Of a DNA stretch of 50,309 nucleotides, positions 43,401-50,309 are shown piece after piece (the stretch's first letter is position 1; every line of letters starts with the position of its first letter). The notes below the pieces were generated by a model. The model was not told the DNA's origin. It saw only the letters and a list, made by a program, of their open reading frames with translations, and did no database searches. Location: the NCBI RefSeq assembly GCF_000003605.2, contig NW_003134348.1:444811-495119 (forward strand), given 5' to 3'. Source of the stretch: Saccoglossus kowalevskii. Lineage: Eukaryota; Hemichordata; Enteropneusta; Harrimaniidae. The translations under genes were made by a program, and so were the position numbers.

Positions 43401-46314
43401 TGCTACTGAAATATTTGATGATTTATAATCTGCTTCATCAGATTTGACATCGTCGATCTTACTAACATATACATGATCTTGATGTTTTTATTTTCTGGAA
43501 GCATCCGCCAGATACAAACTTATTATTTACTTATTACATTATAATTTTTAATTATAATTTTTATGGCGAGAAAACATCAAAAACACTACAATGACATTAC
43601 TACTTGTCAGTTCCACTCTGATGCTCATAATTGTGTCGCCAGAAAATAAAACACATCCTTAGCTGTCTAGGTGTTGTTTACACATGTTTAGGTCGAACAT
43701 CCTAACAATTACCGCGTATGTATTTATTTGGTACTACAAAGACGCGATCATGACCCCCTAACCCAGTTATAATCATCAAAATGGAATATATGTAAATAGT
43801 GCAATAAAATTTAAAAACTAAATTTGAATCCTATATCTACTGTACTTCAATTCCGTGGACTCACTGTTTTTTGTTTTATTTTTTGCATTTTCAGCTTTGT
43901 TTTTACTAGACCGTCTGAAAGTGAATATTATGAAGTTGATTTTTACAGCAATGATTTTTCATACACGGTTAATGCCACACGGATTCCAAACACGCAATTC
44001 CGTATCACGGAGTGGGACGAATACGAACCAGGAAGGTAAACGTGTTAACACTCTCGTGTTTGGGTGCGTTTGACACGCAACCTAATGTTTTGTTATCCCC
44101 AAGCTGCATCGCGCGTTCAGTACTTGTTCAACGCTGGTGTGAAGTATTTGCATATTGCGTAATTAATGTTTTATCCCGTGACGCCTCATACGTTAAAGGT
44201 ATAGCAAACTGTTGAGAAAACACCACAATGACATTCGAAATAACGAAAGTACAAAAATTCATCACGTTCTACATTTTTTGTTTATTCAGTTACTCTGTGT
44301 GTGTCCACGAAACAGTCGGCAGTCTGTGTGCAATGTATGATGACTATGTGTACACATATAACGGAGCAGTATACACATTTGTGGCGCAATTATCAGACAA
44401 TTCAACCAGAGTGAACGACAAAGTAAGAACTAATTTTCCCGCCAAAACGCTGGTACAAAAATTAGTACATATTTAAACTAATCGTTATCGCAATCGCAAT
44501 ATATACTTATCGTATTGGACTCAATTGTTCGATTTATTGCGACATTTTTATTTAGTTAGATTTGTCTAATTTATGATGACTACTATAATGACAATGCCGT
44601 CTGTTTCATTTCTGTAGGCGACCAATACTATATTAGTGCAACACGAAACTGTCCCAGCAAACACGGTGAATATTCTCTGCCAGATACCACAATATTTTGT
44701 TCTTACTACTGGTGAAATCATGTTCTCGGTCACTGGATTGGAATTTTCTTATGCGCAGGTTAGCATTTTAATAAAACAACATATATTATCAATAGAGGGC
44801 GTCGCTTGTCTCCGGGAGGGGGCGTACTTTTATGAATAACTAAATACTAGTATTCAGTTATTAGATAATGAAAAATTCAGTCTCTATATTTTGATTAGCC
44901 TTTATTCAAATTCATTAAAAATATATTTCTTGTTTTTTTGTAATTATTTTTTGTAATTATTATTCTGCACTCGTTCAATATAATATATGTATTTGTACAA
45001 CACATCATTTCATTTTAATGCCACTTTCTGTGTATACCATAACAGCGATTCAGATATTTACATAATAAGAGCCTATTTGCATATTTATTTAAAACGTTTA
45101 TCGGACTAACTTCTTCAAGAGACTGTTCATCATGGAAATCTTGAAAAGTAGTTAATTAGTGTAGTAAATATTAATTCAATATGACCTTAATAAAAATTTC
45201 TTGGAAATACAAGCTGTGGTGCACCTGAGTCTAATTCTACCTACCCGGGGAGGGGTTCGCGTTGATAAGTCAGTTGTACTCACGTGACAAGTTCTGGTTC
45301 ACAGGCTCCATCAAGTATGAAGTCGACATTGCAAGCTTGTTGGCTGCTCAGTATTGCAGTGGGTAACCTAATTGTGATTATTCAAACTATAGCAGCGCCA
45401 CCAAGAAGTATGGTAAGTTTATCTATATTGTCAGCATATTGCAAGCTCTTTCAGATACATACACATACACAACTGATTAACATATCCAATTTATTCAAAA
45501 TTAACCTTTAACCTTTAAACTACATAAGTGTTTAAATGATTAAGAACTGTAGCGAATATAAAATTTTGTCTATTTTGTCTAGAGGTTTTCTAAAAACAAT
45601 AGATCATTTTCCGTACGTTATGTTTTAAGATAAACACTTCATAGAGAACAAAACATATTTTCGTTGGCACTTATATTCAAACCTATTTTTCTAATTACAT
45701 TGTTACCATTATAAGTTATTGAGCATTATGTTTATTTTCGATAAAAATCTTGTTTATATTTGATTTGTTTAAACATTTCTGGATTTGTTTTACTTAAAAC
45801 AAAATAAATTAAAGCTTTACCTAATAGGAATATCGAAAATGGTTACTGTTTTTCAAAACATTTCAGTAGATTTAGAAAAATACTGTTTTCCAGAATAGTT
45901 TGTCTTCGTTTTTCCGTGAAACTTATTAAGTATCAACTTCTGAATTTGTTTATTTGCTTATGTTTTATTGAGATCGCGATTTTTTCTACTATTTGAGACA
46001 ATTTACATTGGCGATTATGTATAAGAAAGAAGCACGTGCGAATAATTCAAACATTCTCACTTTTGTTACAGGCTATTGATTTCTTCATGTACGCTGCTTT
46101 GATGTTCGTCGTGGCTGTCATCTATGTCTTCATGTCCATTTGGTACACATATATAGACCCACTTGATTACATTGTAAAGGACGATTCAAGCAGTATCAGC
46201 AGTGACAGTGACGATGACGACGAGAAAAAGAAAAAATCAGCAACCAACAGTCTGAACAATTCTGAAGATTTCGCAAGGGACAATCCAATTGACGCAACGG
46301 AGGGAGAGGATTAA
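30559..46314 (+). CDS. SLC15A1-like: SLC15-b: proton-coupled oligopeptide transporter, PepT1/PepT2-like (20 exons, one in gap)
   Basis: This is the tandem paralogue of SLC15-a with the same predicted role. Coding exons seen: 30559-30694, 36164-36225, 36801-36882, 37150-37291, 37723-37815, (exon 6 in N), 38924-39012 (exon 7, 3' part), 39464-39552, 39966-40052, 40471-40605, 40879-40911, 41395-41565, 42115-42240, 42949-43131, 43277-43323, 43895-44035, 44290-44422, 44618-44758, 45305-45412, 46072-46314. If the missing part is as long as in SLC15-a, the protein has about 806 residues. Retained marks: MEFCERY in TM1, YH in TM2, FWALFDQ followed by GSRWTLQ in TM7, TGLEFSYAQ in TM10. Histidine also replaces the mammalian Arg282 (H332 in the estimated numbering, from LLHILVMYIPLP). 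The start has A at -3 and G at +4, with an in-frame TAA at 30553-30555 directly upstream. No inactivating change is visible in the sequenced exons, so it is most likely functional. Confidence 0.93.
31373..31401. repeat. (TA)n microsatellite
   Basis: An uninterrupted TA run of about 14 units lies in intron 1 of SLC15-b. Confidence 0.95.
32179..32477. mobile_element. TTAA-flanked MITE family 1, long form, in SLC15-b intron 1
   Basis: This 299-bp element has ends ttaaagggaggtggtcgtcg and gtgacgaccaccaccctttaa. It is in the opposite orientation to the copy at 25457-25764. Matching blocks run the whole length, e.g. ataaacaaagatggcgact, ttgcgcag, ccaagctttaatta, gcccaggtcaaacctcat and gcgcattggattttggga. 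Confidence 0.87.
33279..33392. mobile_element. TTAA-flanked MITE family 1, short form, one end truncated
   Basis: The left end ttaaagggcgtcgtcgcgcc is clear. The interior matches the reverse complement of the copy at 25842 (catgggactcatagcgacgt, tacaacgcgtgtaaaata, catgaaattcaaacacg). The far end stops at about gatgtgcgg without the second TTAA. Confidence 0.8.
34310..34530. repeat. Degenerate tandem repeat of an aattagaacaggttaacc-like unit
   Basis: The motif aggttaac or aagttaac next to aatta or agttag recurs about every 18-30 bases (aacaggttaacca, agcaagttaaata, ttaggttaaccgg, gacaggttgacta, aacaagttaacca). Boundaries are approximate because the units are heavily mutated. Confidence 0.55.
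35245..35360. repeat. Short degenerate tandem repeat
   Basis: The string ccccttttnagt with a following caaattgt or caatctgt block occurs three times (about 35252, 35311 and, more degenerate, 35342). It is a small array without known identity. Confidence 0.45.
36164..36225 (+). CDS. SLC15-b exon 2
   Basis: The acceptor is ctgtttttag and the donor TCA|gtaagt. It encodes the acidic N-terminal segment EKIDKEIMMEEDLEYDETAS. It is 6 nt shorter than its counterpart and closes in phase 0. Confidence 0.85.
36801..36882 (+). CDS. SLC15-b exon 3 (TM1, ExxERY)
   Basis: It encodes CTERYPKSIYFIIG and MEFCERYCYYGMK. The last 13 residues are identical to SLC15-a. Confidence 0.97.
37150..37291 (+). CDS. SLC15-b exon 4 (TM1 end, TM2)
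   Basis: It encodes AILIIYFTEILLMSDD, then VLYHSFVLLCYLTPVGG and AMISDGFWGKYK. The TM2 Tyr-His pair is intact. The donor is gtatgt. Confidence 0.97.
37723..37815 (+). CDS. SLC15-b exon 5 (TM3)
   Basis: It encodes TIFWISWIYLAGCVLMSLSS and then IPAVQSDDPN. It ends at gtaagc in phase 2, so a following exon starting with one completing base is needed; that exon is in the gap. Confidence 0.95.
38179..38923. other. Assembly gap (745 N)
   Basis: All bases are N. By comparison with SLC15-a it should contain exon 6 (expected 100 nt, the TM4 signature), the rest of introns 5 and 6, and the first 80 nt of exon 7. That requirement leaves about 565 bases for intron, compatible with 482 bp for intron 6 of SLC15-a. 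The true gap size may differ from the N count. Confidence 0.98.
38924..39012 (+). CDS. SLC15-b exon 7 (3' part only)
   Basis: The first visible base is the third of a codon. It encodes ILREDVQCFDNDCYPLAYGV and then PAALLFVAI, ending in phase 1 at G|gtaagt. Only two cysteines of the TM5-TM6 loop and the start of TM6 are seen. Confidence 0.94.
39056..39329. repeat. (CACTA)n microsatellite in SLC15-b intron 7
   Basis: About 40 near-perfect CACTA pentamers run from 39135, preceded by degraded cgccacacta and caccacacta decamers. The gradient from degenerate left to pure right suggests growth at the right side. It produces an apparent open frame (YTTLH repeats) that is not a gene. Confidence 0.96.
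39464..39552 (+). CDS. SLC15-b exon 8 (TM6 end)
   Basis: It encodes IFVVGRYTVGYVINPGKGN and VVWEVCKTIG. The acceptor is cgtttcag and the donor GGG|gtacgt. Confidence 0.95.
39966..40052 (+). CDS. SLC15-b exon 9 (central cytosolic loop)
   Basis: It encodes RAIMNKIRYRKAWKGKYEHW and LEYASDKYS. It keeps the HWLEYA pattern of vertebrate PepTs (HWLDWA). The acceptor is attttag and the donor gtgagt. Confidence 0.94.
40471..40605 (+). CDS. SLC15-b exon 10 (TM7, substrate site)
   Basis: It encodes NDSKCLLHILVMY followed by IPLPVFWALFDQVGSRWTLQ. His again stands 12 residues before the conserved Trp. One Gln of the usual DQQGSRW motif is Val here (DQVGSRW). Confidence 0.96.
40879..40911 (+). CDS. SLC15-b exon 11 (33-nt micro-exon)
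   Basis: It encodes GNITIKPDQMQ. The length and the external N-glycosylation sequon (NIT for NIS) are conserved with SLC15-a. Confidence 0.93.
41395..41565 (+). CDS. SLC15-b exon 12 (TM8 and TM9)
   Basis: It encodes LNPLFMILLIPIFDNCVYPL, KCGIRCTYLQRMTW and a TM9 helix (GLFFASAAYVIAGILQVQV). The TM8 Asp that pairs with Arg282 in human PepT1 is present. Confidence 0.96.
42115..42240 (+). CDS. SLC15-b exon 13 (extracellular domain)
   Basis: It encodes TVRVPPCTENPGETGITIIN and AAPCDIMVSSAKGAQLVPYAE. It is two codons shorter than in SLC15-a and has an additional Cys. Confidence 0.92.
42565..42705. mobile_element. Back-to-back TTAA repeats in SLC15-b intron 13
   Basis: From 42565 (tcgaacaggacgaccgcgctttaa) comes a truncated right end of family 1. 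It shares its TTAA at 42583-42586 with the start of a family 2 copy (ttaaagcgggggtgtcgtca), which continues through cctacgcatgcg, gagcctttgcg and gttgttattgtcgcttgg to about 42705. The family 2 part matches the reverse complement of 26658-26746. Confidence 0.65.
42949..43131 (+). CDS. SLC15-b exon 14 (extracellular domain)
   Basis: It encodes YGEYIELSPGEYEFSIESN, then an NCT sequon, TYVYELEECEAYRMLIGQF and a Ser-rich end. At 61 codons against 56 it is one of the most divergent exons between the paralogues. Confidence 0.92.
43277..43323 (+). CDS. SLC15-b exon 15 (extracellular domain)
   Basis: It encodes VPDKYDKPDRGMVFA. It follows a compact 145-bp intron, in contrast to the repeat-filled 2806-bp intron at the same site in SLC15-a. 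Confidence 0.95.
43895..44035 (+). CDS. SLC15-b exon 16 (extracellular domain)
   Basis: It encodes FVFTRPSESEYYEVDFYSND, then an NAT sequon and a segment ending QFRITEWDEYEPG. The acceptor is gcattttcag and the donor gtaaac. Confidence 0.93.
44290..44422 (+). CDS. SLC15-b exon 17 (extracellular domain)
   Basis: It encodes YSVCVHETVGSLCAMYDDY, then TYNGAVYTFVAQLSDN and an NST sequon. The CVHE and YNGxxYT patterns match SLC15-a. The donor is gtaaga. Confidence 0.93.
44618..44758 (+). CDS. SLC15-b exon 18 (end of loop, TM10)
   Basis: It encodes HETVPANTVNILCQIPQYFV and LTTGEIMFSVTGLEFSYAQ, closer than SLC15-a to the vertebrate consensus at NTVN. The donor gttagc is weak for this gene. Confidence 0.96.
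45305..45412 (+). CDS. SLC15-b exon 19 (TM11)
   Basis: It encodes APSSMKSTLQACWLLSIAVG and NLIVIIQTIAAPPRSM. The acceptor is ttcacag and the donor gtaagt. Confidence 0.96.
46072..46314 (+). CDS. SLC15-b exon 20 (TM12 and C-terminal tail)
   Basis: It encodes TM12 (FFMYAALMFVVAVIYVFMS), YTYIDPLDYIV and a tail with SSSISSDSDDDDEKKKK, ending ATEGED at TAA 46312-46314. The acidic-basic composition is kept but the sequence is not. Confidence 0.96.
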   Translation, partial: AIDFFMYAALMFVVAVIYVFMSIWYTYIDPLDYIVKDDSSSISSDSDDDDEKKKKSATNSLNNSEDFARDNPIDATEGED

Positions 46315-48240
46315 CCACGAACAAACATACAAATATGGCTGACGCCCATAAAGTTTTTGTACTGCCCTTCCATAATTCACGGTTTTTGCTAAAAATGAAC
46401 TCGAAAACACCTCACCTGCTGAAAAGGGTGTTTACAGACAAGTGGTATTACGATATCCACTGAACTGAATATCACATGATATGTATATACATAACAGCCA
46501 CTAGTTTTGGGGTATTTACCCCAAAAGTGTCATTCTGAAAAGAAATTCAATGTTGGGTTTCACAGTTATAAAATGCCGAATTATGCATCTGTACATCGTT
46601 GTACATTAGAATTTGTCTAGATAACATAGGAGACGGACGTGATGGACTGTGGAATACATGTACTGAATGTAGTGAACAGTATAGAGAGGACGATAGTAGC
46701 TAACTATAATCCTTGGTAATTATTTACCTATACGTTTTAGGAAATTTAGACTATCGATTGATGAAGTGTAGATTGCCCGAAACGTCTGGTCATATTGAAT
46801 AATTAAAGGGCGGTGGTCGTCGCGCAGCGCGTGTTTGAATTTCGTGTAAACAAAAAAAAATTTTCACGCGTTATGTACGTTGCCGCGGATGCGAGTCCTG
46901 TGTCGAACAGAACGCGACGCGTCGACCATCGCCCTTTAACAAGAAATAATATCATTAATTCCCGGTTTCTACATATTTTATTTATCGGTCCTAGTAACTC
47001 GCTCCTATGTTTCCTTCCAAGCCATTAAGTACCTTCCATTGTTTCAGTTTTAATTGTCAAAGCACATTTCTACCTCTATTGTTCTCACCATTTGAAAACA
47101 TAGTTAATTACCCGTATGTATGCGCTATGACTTTTCACCAAAAAATGCAAATCATTATTGGGATAATATAGTTTTATTTTCTGCGAGAAACACATGCTAT
47201 ATTGTATTATGTTCATAAAGCAATTTTGACTGTTTAGAGCCCGGTCTTTATAATTAATCATTACTGAATTGTATTTGTTCGTCGTCATTGTAGTTTTATT
47301 TTGACGAATATTGTATTTTGTGTCAAAAAATGATACTCTTAGAATTTAGTTGCTTTTGTTGTTTACTCTTCATTGTTTATGTGTTTTTAAATAGGATTAA
47401 TAATGTAATATCCATAGTCTCAATTATTGGAACAACTGTTTAAAGACGGCATCTGTATTGTCGCGGATAATAATTTCTAAAACAAGGCATGAAATCATCC
47501 TGTGTCACGTGTCAAGTGTAAATATCCCAGGGTACACCGTTATGTCCATAATTTATGCTGATGCGCAGAACCAGAAATTTAATTCATATGTTATGAAAAA
47601 TGTATAACATTTACAATAATTGCAGCTGAAATAAATTGTTGGTGATTTTTGAGTTGTATTTGTTATTACACAGAATGGCAAGTCATCACTTTTACACCAA
47701 GAGGTGGACATGCCTCATGCTAACCTCGACTAGTGAGTTCTATTTGAATTGTGGTAAGGTAAATAGCCTACTCCTGAATAAAAATAATCGGAATTTATTT
47801 ATTTTGCAATAAATTGACCTCCCGATTATTGTAAGGATATTATTGACTTTAAAAAGTTGGGGCCACCAGCCTATTTTTTGAGTAAATTGTATTGTAATTG
47901 AATGGTGGCCATTTTGTAAATATTGTAACATTTTTTCCAGTGATTCCTTTGATGGAGATATTATGCCATATCTCAAATTGTAGGCCGATTATATAAAGTG
48001 ACAGTTGTGTTGTTATTTTCATGGAATTCTATATATGTTATCCCAATTTTCCTAATTACGGGACTATGACACACACAAGAATGCTTTTTCATGTTTCCAT
48101 GGAAATATAGCCCGATGGTTGTACATAATAAATCAACGAGCATTAACAAGCAATTTCAGACCAAATTTCTCGAAAATGTGTGAAAATACTTCGTAATATT
48201 ATACTCGAATAAATATATTAAAATGTGAATCTCTTTGCAT
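46315..48240. other. SLC15-b 3' flank
   Basis: The flank starts with the 3' untranslated region; candidate AATAAA signals are at 47630-47635 and 47777-47782, none close to the stop. One MITE copy lies at 46803-46939. Apart from that it is A+T-rich sequence with no recognised gene. Confidence 0.5.
46803..46939. mobile_element. TTAA-flanked MITE family 1, short form (best preserved)
   Basis: This 137-bp element has ends ttaaagggcggtggtcgtcg and gtcgaccatcgccctttaa, both with TTAA. The interior carries gcgtgtttgaatttcgtgta and ccgcggatgcgagtcctgtg. It may lie in the 3' untranslated region of SLC15-b, where the long inverted ends could pair in the RNA. Confidence 0.9.
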
Positions 48241-48241
48241 T

Positions 48242-48526
48242 AAGTCACTAATATGGTCGCATGAATTCATCTTAGCCGGGTGTCTGCATCGTGTTGAATA
48301 CTACGTTCACGAAACATATATATTAACGATGATATGTTCAGAAGATTGGAACCAACGTTATTACGTGACAATCTTCGGTGTTGGTCACTCAATGTATTAT
48401 GTCCTGGGAACCATAGTAGCATTAATTGTTATGAAAACGTCTATTGGTATATTGGTAGATGACTTACGCTTCACATTATTAAAATTTGTATCAAAACTCA
48501 TGTCACATATAAATTCATATTTATGA
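48242..48526 (+). other. Unassigned 95-codon open stretch
   Basis: From 48242 to the stop after 48526 one frame stays open: RVEYYVHETYILTM, ICSEDWNQRYYVTIFGVG, then a hydrophobic stretch (YYVLGTIVALIVMK). The C-x-E-D-W followed by a hydrophobic segment faintly recalls the second extracellular loop and TM5 of peptide GPCRs, but the usual TM5 proline is absent and no splice sites support an exon. Probably chance or a remnant. Confidence 0.15.
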
Positions 48527-49329
48527 TGAAAATAATTACTAGTATTTGAAAGAATAACCAATCCTAAATATTCACATTCAGACCAAACTACGTCGGACCT
48601 TAAATAAATATACGATAATCTATCAAATCATTATAATCGAGTTTTCCCTGACGTACTCACAGCACCAGTAATGTAAAAACAACTTTTAATTTGGCCCAAA
48701 ACTTTCGCGAAACTGCAGCGCGTCCCGCTAAAAACTTTACTTTGAGCCTTCCCGCCAACGACGAGTTCATTAATACCTGGGGTTACTCAACACTCGGGAG
48801 TTGTTTTGTAAATTACGCTATGTCAGGTGGACTCAGATGGTTATAACAATTTAAAAGAACACTTTGAATGCATATACAACATATAACATGTTAATATATG
48901 GTAACCAACGCGTGTCGTTTTGAAAACAGCGTTTTACCCGCATCTTACAAGATAATGGAATGATTCCAATTGTGGGCGTGCCAATACAACAGCGCCATCA
49001 AGTCTAGATTGGAAAACCCAAGTGTTTTACAAAGTTCCAACATAAATTGCTAACTGACTGTCCGAATAATTCTCAGAACGCCTGTAATCCGACTCCCGGG
49101 CTTATGTACGTCCGATTTTTGAGAATATCGGACAAGACAGCAAATATTGTGGTTTGCACGATCGGCCTAACCGATTGATTTTGTGAGTTGAATTTCAGAG
49201 TACGCCAGCTAGATTTGGAATGGTAGGCTGTTCAAATATTCTTGTCGGTGACAGTGGATTCAATCAGCTCGAATATTTGATTTGACAAACTAGACTGATG
49301 TATTTAGCCTGTTTTGTAGTGCAACAATT
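48527..49329. other. Unassigned sequence before the retroelement
   Basis: No gene seen. The right part may belong to the U3 region of the long terminal repeat of the following element, whose start cannot be placed because only one copy is in the window. Confidence 0.4.
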
Positions 49330-49465
49330 GCGCATGCGTAATAAAATCTCTTCAGTCGAATGGAAGCTTACCGAAAGTTGTAGTGTAATTAGCCTGGCAG
49401 TTAAGCCGTGTTACAACCCCAAGTTACCCCTTGTCTGGTAGGAATCAAGACGTAACAGTGGCGAC
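49330..49465 (+). mobile_element. Probable end of a 5' LTR and start of the internal region of a Ty3/gypsy-like element
   Basis: cgtaataaaatctcttcagt near 49339 supplies a polyadenylation signal where an LTR R region would have one. About 110 bases on, gtaacagtggcgacgagaact resembles the LTR-end and primer-binding junction seen in many gypsy-type elements. The gag remnant follows directly. Without the second LTR the boundary is a guess. Confidence 0.35.
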
Positions 49466-49489
49466 GAGAACTGGTGAACTTACGCGAGT

Positions 49490-50141
49490 AGAAATGGCAA
49501 CAGTACATTTGAAAATCCAGCGATGCAGGCGTTTGATTGCGTTGGAAGTGCAACGTCACTTGCTCCAAAATGGCGCCGGCGGAAGAAAAATTGTATGTGG
49601 CAGCCATTGGATGCAGACGGTAATGCAATACAGGTTGTAGGCAGGGCTAATGCATGATTACAAAAAAGCACTATGTACATTGGACGCGTACCTTACGAGA
49701 GACGTGTTCCGTGCAAAGTGAAACAGAAACTCTTGATCAATTTGTGGCTCGATTAAAGACACAAGCACACTTATGTAACTTTAATAACCCAGATGTTGAT
49801 ATTCGTGATCAACTCATTGAGAAATGTAAATCTGTGAAATTGAAATCAGACTTGACATTAAATCGTGTATTGGAAATTGCTCGAATTCAGGAGGTAGTCG
49901 ATCAACAGATGGCAGAGCTCACATCGGAGTTAAAAGGGACAGTTGTAGGTAATAGTGATACAGAAATTGTGAATGTAAGTGCAAGTGTCATAAATGTAAA
50001 AATATTGGACATTTCGCCAAAATTTGTCATAGAAGGATAAAGCAGCAGCCAGTACATCACGCGATCAACCAAGATGGAAATGGGCAGGTGTCAGAAAATG
50101 ATTTTGATATGCTTGGAATATATACAGTAAATGAAAATTAG
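49490..50141 (+). pseudogene. Ty3/gypsy-like gag remnant with CCHC zinc knuckle
   Basis: This is the structural (nucleocapsid) gene of an LTR retrotransposon, broken by frameshifts. The part before about 49715 is in one frame (DYKKALCTLDAYL). The central part, about 49715-49975, is in a second frame and shows ETLDQFVARLKTQAHLCNF, then DIRDQLIEKCKS and LTLNRVLEIARIQE, typical of gypsy gag. The first frame resumes with a zinc knuckle CX2CX4HX4C whose Cys, Cys, His and Cys codons are at 49986, 49995, 50010 and 50025. It ends at TAG 50139-50141. The N-terminal end before 49654 is shortened and poorly readable. The element is not functional. Confidence 0.85.
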
Positions 50142-50266
50142 AAAAATGGTTATGAAGTAGATATTAAAATTGATGGAACAGATCTTCGAATGAATGTGGA
50201 TGCAGGTGCTAGTGTCAGTGTGTTACCTAAAGATCGTGTTCTGAATGATTCCGACAACAAAAACTA
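50142..50266 (+). pseudogene. Retrotransposon aspartic protease remnant (start of pol)
   Basis: It continues in the zinc-knuckle frame after the TAG. GYEVDIKIDG is followed by a DAGASVSVLP motif (Asp codon at 50199). Active retroviral-type proteases have Asp-Thr/Ser-Gly; here the middle residue is Ala, so the active site is altered. A second TAG follows about 20 codons later. The reverse transcriptase would lie beyond the window. Confidence 0.75.
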
Positions 50267-50309
50267 GAGTACAGCTGATTAGTAAATTACTAAATGTCTG
50301 TGGTAAATT

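Noticed and set aside
1..50309. tRNA, rRNA or snRNA genes
   Set aside because: No paired A and B box sequences or other conserved small-RNA landmarks were recognised by eye; a covariance-model scan was not possible.

Overview
This is a eukaryotic (animal) genomic window, A+T-rich, with spliced genes (GT-AG introns of about 120 bp to 5.5 kb), microsatellites, a large minisatellite and several decayed transposable elements (tyrosine-recombinase retroelement, Ty3/gypsy-like gag, TTAA-flanked MITEs). The mix looks like a marine invertebrate bilaterian, but I cannot name the species from the sequence.

The only clear genes are two head-to-tail paralogues on the + strand. Both encode proton-coupled oligopeptide transporters of the SLC15/POT (PepT1/PepT2) family. 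The upstream copy (called SLC15-a here) has 20 coding exons between 10400 and 28268 and predicts 794 residues. The downstream copy (SLC15-b) has 20 exons between 30559 and 46314. One whole exon (6) and the start of exon 7 fall in a 745-base run of N, so its length of about 806 residues is an estimate. All visible introns have the same positions and phases in both copies, and exons 3-5 and 8-12 have identical lengths. Only the N-terminal exons, the extracellular-domain exons (13, 14, 16, 17) and the last exon differ in size. The pattern is a tandem duplication with a conserved membrane core and fast-changing extracellular loop and cytosolic tails.

Layout: 1-2725 holds small tandem repeats, a TIR-bounded repeat element and the 3' end of a DIRS/Ngaro-type retroelement (recombinase remnant followed by a B1-A2-B2-like repeat arrangement). 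2726-10399 has no recognisable gene; it contains one diverged pair of related segments. 10400-28268 is SLC15-a; its intron 14 carries a minisatellite of about 2.4 kb (33-bp unit) with two different higher-order periods. 28269-30558 is the intergenic spacer, with one unexplained minus-strand open frame. 30559-46314 is SLC15-b. 46315-49330 is mostly unassigned. 49330-50309 is the 5' part of a broken Ty3/gypsy-like element running off the window.

The two transporters would act independently at a plasma membrane, importing di- and tripeptides with protons. Both carry histidine where mammalian PepT1 has Arg282, while keeping its Asp341 partner, which is the most function-relevant oddity seen. I did not find evidence for a wholly new type of biological system. 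The more novel items are the higher-order minisatellite, the TTAA-flanked repeat families and the Ngaro-like terminus.
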